Below, in pieces: positions 8,301 through 13,936 of a stretch of 33,881 nucleotides of DNA. The position numbers and the translations under genes were made by a program. This DNA comes from a virus. Every line of letters begins with the position of its first letter. Positions within the stretch are counted from its first letter, which is position 1. The stretch is from IMG/VR virus record IMGVR_UViG_3300022074_000185, positions 1 through 33,881 of that record; one strand, given 5' to 3'. The notes beneath the pieces were generated by a model that was not told the origin of the DNA, searched no databases, and saw nothing but the letters and a program-made list of their open reading frames with translations.

Positions 8301-8812
8301 CCCTCGTTATACTTCTCTAATAGGTCGTAGTCAACACGTGGCTTACGATAGAAGTAGTCTCCGTTGTATGACTCTGATACCATCTTGAAGATGTTGTTTA
8401 GACCTGTCTGGTTCATAGCGATGAGAACCAAGTGACGAGTCCGGTTGATGTCCGACTTGGACTTACCCTTGGACTCACCATCAGCTTCGATGTTTGTACC
8501 AGAACGACCAGCATCAATCTGCTTGGCCTTCTTCTTATCTTTCTTAAACTCTTCGAGTTGTTCTTTCCATTCGGGAACCGATGGGATGAAGTAAGCCTCA
8601 ACTCCGAATATGGGCTTGAACTTCTTGCCTGCTGCTTTCATCTTTCTAGCATGCAGGACTTGATAAGCAAAGCCGTTCATGTTACCATGATCGGTCAATG
8701 CAAGTGCTTCGCAACCATTTTCGTATGCGAAGTCCATGTGTTCTTGCGGATAGCCAAACCCATCAAAGGGTGAGCCTACACCGCTATGTGCGTGTAAGTT
8801 TACAAATTTCAT
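5366..8812 (-). CDS. dnaE: DNA polymerase III alpha subunit (family C, DnaE type)
   Basis: The protein has 1148 residues, close to E. coli DnaE (1160). The N-terminal PHP domain appears to keep a full metal site: HAH (7, 9), TDH (41-42), Glu72, His127, Cys188 and DSH (252-254). A Lys-rich insertion lies at about 80-125. The palm has GPGRGSAAGSLV (about 433-444), YPDIDYD with catalytic Asp475 and Asp477, and FIKFDILGL with the third Asp. Later blocks include SIYRPGPLSAG, IFQEQIAMLAY and GYGFNKSHAVSYS. This is a complete replicative polymerase alpha subunit. No separate DnaQ or clamp is seen here, so the PHP site may proofread. It sits alone behind a consensus promoter with a CGGAGG site. A second, family A polymerase is at 32359-33546. 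Confidence 0.96.
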   Translation of the reverse strand: MKFVNLHAHSGVGSPFDGFGYPQEHMDFAYENGCEALALTDHGNMNGFAYQVLHARKMKAAGKKFKPIFGVEAYFIPSVPEWKEQLEEFKKDKKKAKQIDAGRSGTNIEADGESKGKSKSDINRTRHLVLIAMNQTGLNNIFKMVSESYNGDYFYRKPRVDYDLLEKYNEGVIASSACLGGVYAGCYWQERENGSEAVLDCMREQTRKMQAIFGDRWYGELQWNAVPEQHELNQYIIQIAKEFDIKLISTADSHYPTPDAWKDRELYKRLGWLGRGKPEWLDMNIPTDVQEMEYELYPKNGFQMWEAYREYSDLCDQEYDDDLVEQSIEETYHIAFERCEDFLPDTTVRLPDFVVPAGYDEDGYLKRLASKGLFNIMKERGLTQKQTKSKSLVYEYEQRLEHELTVIADRGFSKYFLTMKAISDKTNEVQLSGPGRGSAAGSLVAYALGITQIDPIKYGLLFSRFLRSDATDYPDIDYDVSDPMVLKDLLIEDWGNSTVVPISNWNTLQLRSLIKDISKFYEIPFMEVNQVTGKMLAEATPLAKKKHGIKAGVYTPTFEEVIEFSDSLQRFFAKYPDVQSHCEALQGSYRSCSRHAGGVVVGEGLDRYMPLISSKGVRQTPWSEGQNVRQLEPMGFIKFDILGLSTLRMIEDCVSKILRRHHGIDNPTFEDIKKFYDEHLHPDQIDLNDQQVYETIFGEGKWIGIFQFTENGAQRFAKQVQPKSIIDLSAITSIYRPGPLSAGVDKSYVEAVEDPLSVKYLHPIVEEVTKETHGFLIFQEQIAMLAYRLGDNITMDEANLLRKILTKKGTGKGFEVKDKIHSKFIRGCKNHGIAESAAKRLWQTFEYFSGYGFNKSHAVSYSVISYQCAYLCTYYQTEWVASFLDKEPESRKEKAINLAKQHGYKIKPLNVNYSEDTWRIENDQTLIAPLTGIKGLGDSAFEQILQHRPFNTVEEMLFHPDVKYAKLNKKAFDVLCRAGALDDLMDDRFTGDKHFWSAVCVDKPRTKKKLDDNIEKYRPEGSFTQEEKIEHIADLTGIFPISMVMTDYIQNRLEEKCVPPISDYDTDLMLCWGIPRKVEKKKSRNGKNFFVVTVVDSNSIETKVRCWSVDPNKDTIYINRPYMLKPKYSVDWGFSTYGRVNGTWVLLG

Positions 8813-8835
8813 TATTATCCTCCGAGATTGTTTAT

Positions 8836-8864
8836 ATTATAACACACTCTCTATAAGTTGTCAA
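8836..8864 (-). promoter_or_regulatory. Sigma70 promoter (dnaE)
   Basis: TTGACA (8864-8859), 17-nt spacer, TGT-TATAAT (-10 at 8841-8836). The -35 lies in the last codons of the upstream methylase gene. It drives dnaE about 15 nt downstream of the likely start point. Confidence 0.9.
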
Positions 8865-9549
8865 GTCTTTCTTTTGCTTTATCGTAGTATTCATCATCAG
8901 GCTCGCACCCGGCGTAAAGCCTGTCGGTGTTGTGTGCTGCCACAAGAGTGGTTGCAGCACCTGCAAATGTGTCTATCACGAGATCACCTTCATTGCTGTG
9001 CTTGAGGATCAACTCCTCAAACATCGCTGTTGGTTTTTGCGTTGGGTGAAAGCGACCCTTTTCGTGACAGATGGGATAGTGGTAAAAGCCCTTGTCATAC
9101 TCTGAGTTGAACGTAGGCTTTGATACCTTTACACCTGTCAGTGCCACTTCCCTAGCGTTAGTTAGGTAATTGCGTTTGCTGTTGAGCGGAACAGGGTTTC
9201 TCTTGACCCACTCAATCATTCTTATTTGTTTGAACTTTGCTTTCTCAAACATCTCTTTGACATAGGAAACCTTCCATATGTCGCAGAACACGATGGCTGT
9301 CCCTCCCTTGACCAAGACACGATAGTATTCGTTGATACTATCTTCAAGGTCTGCAAGTGAGAAGTTGTGCTCTTTGTCCCAGTCTCCGAACTCTGTGGAG
9401 TGGGCAAACCTTCTTACACCGGTGACGACAGACTCAAAGCCGGTCTTCTTGCTTATGATGTAAGGTGGGTCGGTCAACACAAGGTTGACGCTTTCCTTCT
9501 CCAATCCTTTTAAAAAGGTCAGAGAATCTGTTTTGTTAAACTTGTTCAT
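8851..9549 (-). CDS. DNA methyltransferase, beta-type N6-adenine/N4-cytosine (DPPY)
   Basis: A 232-residue protein with the catalytic motif early (LTDPPYIISKKTGF, residues about 25-38) and the AdoMet motif late (VIDTFAGAATTLVAAHNTDR, about 196-215). This order is typical of beta-class methylases such as MboIIM-type and phage Dam-like enzymes. HPTQKPTAMFEELIL is the conserved block before the AdoMet site. DPPY favours adenine N6. It is the last gene of the unit starting at 11995 and overlaps the VOC gene by TAATG. No nuclease lies next to it, so it is probably a solitary, protective or regulatory methylase. It is unlike the D12-class enzyme at 3616-4698, so the phage carries two unrelated methylases. 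Confidence 0.92.
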   Translation of the reverse strand: MNKFNKTDSLTFLKGLEKESVNLVLTDPPYIISKKTGFESVVTGVRRFAHSTEFGDWDKEHNFSLADLEDSINEYYRVLVKGGTAIVFCDIWKVSYVKEMFEKAKFKQIRMIEWVKRNPVPLNSKRNYLTNAREVALTGVKVSKPTFNSEYDKGFYHYPICHEKGRFHPTQKPTAMFEELILKHSNEGDLVIDTFAGAATTLVAAHNTDRLYAGCEPDDEYYDKAKERLDNL

Positions 9550-9845
9550 TATTCCTCCGGATATTTGATTAGTTCATAAATGTTTCCAAACGGGTCTCGT
9601 TTGTATACCGAGATAGTTCCATCTCTGTGTGTCTTCGTGCGGTCTCCTTGCTCAAAGCCATCAACCTCAAAGGCGATGTGCTCAGGGTGTTGAGACTTTA
9701 CGACGAATGCTAGTTTGATGTTCTCCATCTGAACGAAGCCCCAGGTCTCGTCAGCATAGAGTATCTCGCCTTCAAAGTTATCACGATACCACTCTGCCGC
9801 TTCTTTTGGGTTTTCAACTTGTAATGCTATGTGATCAATCTTCAT
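9549..9845 (-). CDS. VOC/glyoxalase-superfamily small protein
   Basis: A 98-residue protein with the vicinal-oxygen-chelate pattern: MKIDHIALQVENPKEAAEWY at the start and a C-terminal half ending RDPFGNIYELIKY. It corresponds to one VOC unit, so two chains would make an active site. His5 and Glu91 are the likely end ligands of the metal site. Members include glyoxalase I, dioxygenases and antibiotic-binding proteins; nothing here shows which. The gene overlaps the small gene upstream by 11 nt and the methylase downstream by one base. Its benefit to a phage is unclear. Confidence 0.78.
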   Translation of the reverse strand: MKIDHIALQVENPKEAAEWYRDNFEGEILYADETWGFVQMENIKLAFVVKSQHPEHIAFEVDGFEQGDRTKTHRDGTISVYKRDPFGNIYELIKYPEE

Positions 9846-10005
9846 GTTTCCCCTCTATCTTTCTTAGTGCCTGTTCCAACAAGAACAAGGCGGTCTTTAC
9901 TTCTTTATCGTATTCATCTGCTGATGTACACCAATGTTGCGCTCTTTTAAGCTTCTTGACAACTCCGTCAATTAGAAGCCATAGTTTTTGTTCATGCTGA
10001 TTCAT
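9835..10005 (-). CDS. Small helical protein (56 aa)
   Basis: A short gene between clpS and the VOC gene with a GGAGG site 5 nt before ATG 10005; the ATG overlaps the clpS stop (ATGA). The protein, starting MNQHEQKLWLLIDGVVKKLK, is mostly charged amphipathic helix and ends in EQALRKIEGKHED. No family recognised. The tight overlaps on both sides and the strong ribosome site support it as real. Confidence 0.65.
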   Translation of the reverse strand: MNQHEQKLWLLIDGVVKKLKRAQHWCTSADEYDKEVKTALFLLEQALRKIEGKHED

Positions 10006-10328
10006 TCTTCCTCCATTGTTAACAACAGAGGATGTTCAAACACCTTTGCAATATCCATTGCTTGTATCAGTTTCATCTCAGCAACCTCCTTTGAATACAC
10101 ACCTGCTATGCCTTTGCCTGTTGTATGCACTGCTGCTGCAAGGGCCCTAGCTTGTTGTGCGCTCTTGTAAAACACCTGCATCAAGATAAATTCAACATCT
10201 TGAAACGGAGTGTAGTCATCGTTATGAATAACAATCTTGTATTTACTGGGTGGTACAACCTTTTGTCGGTCCATTGTTCCAACGCCGGCTCCCACACCGT
10301 GTTTCTTATCTTTTTTTCTTTGAGTCAT
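10002..10328 (-). CDS. clpS: ClpS-like adaptor
   Basis: A 108-residue protein. After a basic, low-complexity N-terminus of about 28 residues it has the ClpS core: KYKIVIHNDDYTPFQDVEFI, then helices with QQARALAAAVHTTGKGIAGV, then a YSKEVAEMK block and a final PLLLTMEEE. The NDDYTP loop and the VH.TG motif are the hallmarks of ClpS, which binds N-degron residues and delivers substrates to ClpA/ClpC. A phage ClpS could redirect host N-degron proteolysis or feed the phage-encoded ClpP (814-1482), but no Clp ATPase gene is present here. It is coupled by ATGA to the GIY-YIG gene upstream. Confidence 0.9.
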   Translation of the reverse strand: MTQRKKDKKHGVGAGVGTMDRQKVVPPSKYKIVIHNDDYTPFQDVEFILMQVFYKSAQQARALAAAVHTTGKGIAGVYSKEVAEMKLIQAMDIAKVFEHPLLLTMEEE

Positions 10329-11056
10329 CCTCTCTCCTTTGGTATTATTTTATTGTAAAGCTGCTCTCCATGGTCAAGTCTTCGCTGTACCTCTTTTGCC
10401 TCCTCTAGCATCAGTACTTCTTTGTCCTTTGGCAATTCTTTTATTATTGACCACTTAAACACTTCTTCTCCGTGTTCGTTAAAGTCTTGTTGGAATGTAG
10501 AGTTTGGGTGTTTATTTAGCCTTAAGTATTGGAGGTGCCTTTTCCAACGAAGTTTTCCCCTTGTTGTTTCCCCAATATACACTTTGCCATTTATAGTGTT
10601 TAATATTTGATATACACATGCTGGTTCTTTTTCGCATCTTTTGGAATAACATTCTTTGCTTTTGGCCAATATTTCTTCTCTATTTTCTTCTTGGTATTTT
10701 TTGTAATACTCCTTGTTTTCTTTATAAAACTTTCTGCTGTATTCAATCTTCTTTTGTCTTATGGTCGGATCTGCGTTTCTTTCTTTGTCGTATTGTCTTT
10801 TTTTCTCTTTCGCTTCAGGGGTGCTATAGTATTTTTTTCTCTTCTCTTTGAACTCTGGCTTGTCTTTGTTTTTAAGGTACCACTTTCTACTACTTTCGCG
10901 ATGCTTTTGTTTTATAGTAGGGTCTTTTCCATATCTAATCTCATCGTATTCACTTACACAGGATTTACACCAATGGCGAAGTCCGTCTTTGTTGGCACTT
11001 TTTTTATGAAATTCAGTTAAAAGCTTTTCAGTTCCGCATTTTGTACACTTCTTCAT
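10325..11056 (-). CDS. GIY-YIG nuclease with N-terminal zinc-ribbon (homing-endonuclease-like)
   Basis: A 243-residue protein. It starts with a four-Cys zinc motif (CTKCG at 4-8, CKSC at 30-33). A very basic helical linker follows, with two copies of a repeat beginning DPTIKQKHRESSRKWY and DPTIRQKKIEYSRKFY. The C-terminal nuclease domain has VYQILNTINGKVYIGETTRG, the catalytic Arg in LRWKRHLQYL, a Glu-rich helix (LEEAKEVQ) and the closing LYNKI. This is the layout of freestanding phage homing enzymes such as the T4 Seg proteins. It sits between an adenosine-deaminase-like gene and clpS, without a visible intron. Its Lys/Asn-rich make-up differs somewhat from its neighbours, as expected for a mobile gene. 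Confidence 0.85.
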   Translation of the reverse strand: MKKCTKCGTEKLLTEFHKKSANKDGLRHWCKSCVSEYDEIRYGKDPTIKQKHRESSRKWYLKNKDKPEFKEKRKKYYSTPEAKEKKRQYDKERNADPTIRQKKIEYSRKFYKENKEYYKKYQEENREEILAKSKECYSKRCEKEPACVYQILNTINGKVYIGETTRGKLRWKRHLQYLRLNKHPNSTFQQDFNEHGEEVFKWSIIKELPKDKEVLMLEEAKEVQRRLDHGEQLYNKIIPKERG

Positions 11057-11057
11057 G

Positions 11058-11945
11058 TTACCTCCTAAATAAAGCCTCTATTGCATATTGTTTACATTTC
11101 TTTGTATCTTGATACGACAGTCCACAGTGTGCGACAGCCCTTCGATACTCCATCGGCAAGATTGTGTCAGACAATAGTGTATTGTCAGCACAGATGGCGA
11201 CACGTACATCTTCGTCTATCCACTTTTTGATAGGGTGTTTTGACAGGGCGTCTATAGCGCCAGTGTGCCAGTTTGATGTTATGCATGCCTCTATGGTCAC
11301 TTCTCTTTCTCTGACGAGGTCGAGCACCTTTCGGCTTTCCATTAGCGTTGTGCCGTGGCCTATTCTTTGTGCGTGAAGAAAATTTATAGCGACCTCAATC
11401 TCGTTTGGAGATCGACCTTCTCCGGCATGCACAGTTCGACCTATTCCATATTTCTTAGCTTTCTCAAATGGTTCGATGTAATCCATCAAGGACCAACGAT
11501 GAGTCGGCAATGGTGCACCTGCTAAATCTATACCGACAACTCTCGGCTTGCCTCTTGCCATCTCAACGAGAGTATTTAGAACGTCAGGTGGCTCTCCATA
11601 TAGTCCACATAAGATAATCGATGAGTGTTCGGATAAACCGCTGATGGCGGCATCGATTATCTTCTCGATTGGAGCGCCCTGATGAAGTTGTGGGGCGAAA
11701 CGTATCTCGGTGTATGAATGTCCGAAAGCTATTGCATCCAAGCAAATTTCCTCAGTAACTCTCTCAATGGACTCTGGATCTTGTAGTATCGACAGTGTTG
11801 TCTTAAACCGAGACAGTGCCTCATCAATCCCCATACCGGGGTAAAACTTGATTTTATTTGGTATTTCTAAGTTCTTTTGCCTAAGAAGGTCCGTGAGTGT
11901 CGATAACCGCATAGAACCGTCCAGATGGCAGTGTAGTTCAACCAT
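11058..11945 (-). CDS. Adenosine deaminase-like amidohydrolase with altered metal-site motif
   Basis: A 295-residue protein. It starts directly with MVELHCHLDGSMR (the HxH zinc ligands), followed by TVHAGE (zinc His and catalytic Glu), RIGHGT (conserved His), CITSNWHTG and ICADNTLLSDT. In known adenosine deaminases the last block reads TDDP, with one Asp on zinc and the next binding the purine. Here the pair is Asp-Asn, so zinc can be held but purine contact may differ. Such enzymes turn (deoxy)adenosine into (deoxy)inosine; related enzymes act on AMP or N6-methyladenosine. With two DNA adenine methylases in the same phage, a modified adenine nucleoside is a possible substrate, but that is inference. 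It is first in its unit, with TTGGAGG before ATG 11945. Confidence 0.85.
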   Translation of the reverse strand: MVELHCHLDGSMRLSTLTDLLRQKNLEIPNKIKFYPGMGIDEALSRFKTTLSILQDPESIERVTEEICLDAIAFGHSYTEIRFAPQLHQGAPIEKIIDAAISGLSEHSSIILCGLYGEPPDVLNTLVEMARGKPRVVGIDLAGAPLPTHRWSLMDYIEPFEKAKKYGIGRTVHAGEGRSPNEIEVAINFLHAQRIGHGTTLMESRKVLDLVREREVTIEACITSNWHTGAIDALSKHPIKKWIDEDVRVAICADNTLLSDTILPMEYRRAVAHCGLSYQDTKKCKQYAIEALFRR

Positions 11946-11966
11946 GTTTCCTCCAATGATACTAAC

Positions 11967-11995
11967 ATTATAACATGCAATCGTTTAACTGTCAA
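11967..11995 (-). promoter_or_regulatory. Sigma70 promoter (adenosine deaminase to methylase unit)
   Basis: TTGACA (11995-11990), 17-nt spacer, TGT-TATAAT (-10 at 11972-11967). The -35 is inside the final codons (LLDS-stop) of the upstream coiled-coil gene. Confidence 0.9.
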
Positions 11996-12248
11996 GTAAA
12001 ATCATCTCAATTTCTTCAATTTTAGCCAAGGAGCTTTTTATGAATTCTTTGTGTACAGACACCCTGCGTGCATATCGGTCCCTGTGTTCTTCGTCGGCTT
12101 GCATTAGCAACTCAAATTTTTCAATTTGTTTCCTACGAGCATAGACGTCTTCTTTGAGCGCCAGTATGTCTTTTTTTAATTTTTTAGCCTGATCTTTTGA
12201 TACTGTTTTTCGGCTTTTGTAGTATTTTGTGTAAAGTTTTTTAAACAT
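11985..12248 (-). CDS. Basic coiled-coil protein (87 aa)
   Basis: The protein starts MFKKLYTKYYKSRKTVSKDQ and continues as one long charged helix with heptad-like Leu/Ile spacing (LKKDILALKEDVYARRKQIE, then IKSSLAKIEEIEMILLD). No known motif. The ATG overlaps the preceding stop by one base (TAATG) with an AAGGAG site. Function unknown; DNA or RNA association is possible from the basic N-terminus. Confidence 0.7.
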   Translation of the reverse strand: MFKKLYTKYYKSRKTVSKDQAKKLKKDILALKEDVYARRKQIEKFELLMQADEEHRDRYARRVSVHKEFIKSSLAKIEEIEMILLDS

Positions 12249-12433
12249 TATCTCTCCTTTAGAATGTAAGCCTGTGTCTTTGATATTTTAATTTCTTGAG
12301 TGTCGCCCAAGACAGGTACGTTAAACCATAGCCTTACAAAGTCTTTATCTTCGTCAAAGCAGTAGCAAAGCATACCAGGCTTAAGTATGCCAAGCTCTCT
12401 TATAATTACAAAATTTTTACCCTTGTAAGTCAC
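12248..12433 (-). CDS. Hypothetical small protein (61 aa), GTG start
   Basis: The protein starts (from GTG) MTYKGKNFVIIRELGILKPG. Its second half alternates hydrophobic and polar residues like a small beta protein (MLCYCFDEDKDFVRLWFNVP). The LKPGMLCYCF piece may be another variant of the small SH3-like pattern seen around it. It overlaps the 29-residue gene upstream by 17 nt and the coiled-coil gene downstream by one base. The ribosome site is weak. Confidence 0.55.
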   Translation of the reverse strand: MTYKGKNFVIIRELGILKPGMLCYCFDEDKDFVRLWFNVPVLGDTQEIKISKTQAYILKER

Positions 12434-12506
12434 TTAAATAACTGGTAATTAAAATGCATAGGCTTATAAAAGCTATGCCAAATAAAGCTGTATGTGCTGT
12501 TATCAT
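12417..12506 (-). CDS. Membrane microprotein (29 aa)
   Basis: A 29-residue frame with a strong AAGGAG site 5 nt before ATG 12506 and an ATGA overlap with the gene upstream. The peptide is almost wholly one membrane helix: MITAHTALFGIAFISLCILI followed by TSYLSDLQG. Too short for family assignment. The ribosome site and coupling are the evidence for translation. Confidence 0.55.
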   Translation of the reverse strand: MITAHTALFGIAFISLCILITSYLSDLQG

Positions 12507-12652
12507 TCTATCTCCTTTTGTATTCTTTTTGCTTCAAGCAAGAACGCTTTGTGTTCTGCTTTGTTTTCTTTTATTTTGTTTTTAAGTTTGTTGTGTCGAA
12601 TCGTTAGATCAACAAAACAACACAACACAAAAACACTAAATATAATATTCAT
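12503..12652 (-). CDS. Small membrane-anchored coiled-coil protein (49 aa)
   Basis: The protein starts with a hydrophobic segment (MNIIFSVFVLCCFVDLTI) and continues as a Lys/Glu-rich helix (KLKNKIKENKAEHKAFLLEA). A GGAG site lies 6 nt before ATG 12652, and there are ATGA overlaps on both sides. The layout (short anchor plus cytoplasmic or periplasmic helix) resembles many phage inner-membrane accessory proteins; function unknown. Confidence 0.6.
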   Translation of the reverse strand: MNIIFSVFVLCCFVDLTIRHNKLKNKIKENKAEHKAFLLEAKRIQKEIE

Positions 12653-12951
12653 TCTATCTCCACTGTTTCTATTGAATGTTCTAAGACGAAGCCAAACTCG
12701 TCATTTTCTATCCATTTTATCTTATATTCAATCATATAAAAGACTTGAGGACTATAGGCTTTAAATCCGTGTGTTTTGTAATAAGATATGCCAACTATGA
12801 CTCCCATACCAGCCGATAAGTAAAAACCATATACACTTTCAGGGTTTCCTTGATTGACCTTCACTAGTTCTCCGACCTTATATTTTGGATATACATCCTC
12901 CGGAAGATCTTCTTTTTTTATTTTGTGAAAGCTTTTGGGCATCATGCTCAT
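12649..12951 (-). CDS. SH3-like small protein (100 aa)
   Basis: After a Met-rich start (MSMMPKSFHKIKKEDLPEDV) the protein has PKYKVGELVKVNQGNPESVY and further strands (GMGVIVGISYY, FYMIEYKIKW, FGFVLEHSIETVEI). PKYKVGELV is nearly the same as PKYKIGDLV in the protein at 18115-18396, so the two are probably paralogues with a small beta-barrel. The exact start among the first Met codons is uncertain (12951 or a few codons on). Function unknown. Confidence 0.65.
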   Translation of the reverse strand: MSMMPKSFHKIKKEDLPEDVYPKYKVGELVKVNQGNPESVYGFYLSAGMGVIVGISYYKTHGFKAYSPQVFYMIEYKIKWIENDEFGFVLEHSIETVEIE

Positions 12952-12957
12952 TTCATA

Positions 12958-13362
12958 TTATATCCTATTTTTGCATTTCTCGCATTTTTTGTTCCATCTT
13001 TGGGTTGAAACACCCATTCGTACTTTTGGCTTCTCTTTTTGAACCAGGTGTGAACCACAGTGTGCACATATTTTTGCGCATTGCCTTTCGGCCATCTGGA
13101 TGGCACCGTACATGTATTCATCGTCATCTCCGTTGATGTAGAATCTCAGGAAGCCAAACTTTTGCTTAACTTGCACTATGTTAACCGTTTTCTCTTTGTG
13201 GTTTGAGCGCCAATAAGCCAACATCACGACGTCAGCTATTACTTGATCCCAATACTCCGGGATTGAATAGTCAAAACATTCACCAAACACCTGATAGACG
13301 TAGCTTTCCATGTCATCGGGCATATGGGCTTTCAGTCTTCGCCAAATGTTTTCGCTTTTCAT
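12958..13362 (-). CDS. Zinc-ribbon protein of a common phage family (134 aa)
   Basis: The middle part (VNIVQVKQKFGFLRFYINGD) and the following Cys pairs (CAKICAHCG at about 95-103, then CEKC near 128) match a widespread phage hypothetical family in which KEKFG.LRFY precedes a CxxC zinc knuckle. Two CxxC pairs could bind one zinc. The N-terminal half has an aromatic-rich helix with PEYWDQVIADVVMLAYWRSN. Function unknown. The AGGAG site before ATG 13362 is strong. Confidence 0.7.
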   Translation of the reverse strand: MKSENIWRRLKAHMPDDMESYVYQVFGECFDYSIPEYWDQVIADVVMLAYWRSNHKEKTVNIVQVKQKFGFLRFYINGDDDEYMYGAIQMAERQCAKICAHCGSHLVQKEKPKVRMGVSTQRWNKKCEKCKNRI

Positions 13363-13797
13363 TCACTCTCCTATAGCTATTAGCTCTTCTTGCCTACACA
13401 AGACGCTTTTAATACCATTTGTGATCTCATAGTCATACCAAGAGCACTCAACAGGACTTTGATTCACAATCTCTTTAACGAGCCAGACACCGAGGTCGTT
13501 TGCGAGGTTGCAGTTGGGGAAGTACTTTACAATCTCACCAACTTTGAATTCTAAAACCATCTGACCATAATAAGTTCTCGCAAATCCACCGACTCCTTGC
13601 AGGCTTTGGGGATATTCCATACTATCATAGTCGATGCCCCAATTAGTTGAGACGGTGGATTCAGAATCACTCCCATCGTAATCCCACCAATATTTTTCAG
13701 TGAGGTGTATTCGATTAGGCTTCCCGTTTTCAAGTTCATAAGTACCCCAACCGCAATCGCAAGGATCGCATTCACAAACAGAACAAATAGATTTCAC
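13363..13797 (-). CDS. Cys-rich N-terminus plus SH3-like protein (144 aa), GTG start
   Basis: It starts at GTG 13797, which overlaps the stop of the Cys-rich microgene as GTGA. Five Cys lie within the first 15 residues (MKSICSVCECDPCDCGWGTY), suggesting a metal site. A Tyr/Asp/Ser-rich stretch follows, then FKVGEIVKYFPNCN and strands up to the end, the same KVGEIV pattern as in the other small SH3-like proteins of this phage. Function unknown. It is odd that a second Cys cluster is encoded immediately downstream of the microgene's. Confidence 0.65.
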   Translation of the reverse strand: MKSICSVCECDPCDCGWGTYELENGKPNRIHLTEKYWWDYDGSDSESTVSTNWGIDYDSMEYPQSLQGVGGFARTYYGQMVLEFKVGEIVKYFPNCNLANDLGVWLVKEIVNQSPVECSWYDYEITNGIKSVLCRQEELIAIGE

Positions 13798-13922
13798 TTA
13801 GCACCCCAAATGATCATAAGTTCATCAGCCACATTAAACTCTTGGCTGGCTCCGCAGCAACATTCACAGCTACATTCAGCAGAACTGCAGCCGCAGCATT
13901 CGCATTTTTCTTGATTTGACAT
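13794..13922 (-). CDS. Cys-rich metallothionein-like microprotein (42 aa)
   Basis: The protein has 9 Cys in 42 residues, all between positions 7 and 23 (CECCGCSSAECSCECCCG). A non-Cys tail EFNVADELMIIWGAK follows. GGAGG lies 8 nt before ATG 13922, and the stop overlaps the next start (GTGA). CxC and CC spacing is typical of metallothioneins and other metal-thiolate peptides, but there is no sequence match I can name. It could hold zinc, copper or an iron-sulfur cluster, or act as a redox peptide. The neighbours downstream also have Cys clusters. Confidence 0.7.
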   Translation of the reverse strand: MSNQEKCECCGCSSAECSCECCCGASQEFNVADELMIIWGAK

Positions 13923-13936
13923 ATCGTTTCCTCCTT

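Noticed and set aside
10607-11020. Plus-strand frame that looks like a multi-pass membrane protein
   Set aside because: It is antisense to the Lys/Glu-rich GIY-YIG gene; such antisense frames often look hydrophobic. No ribosome site was seen.
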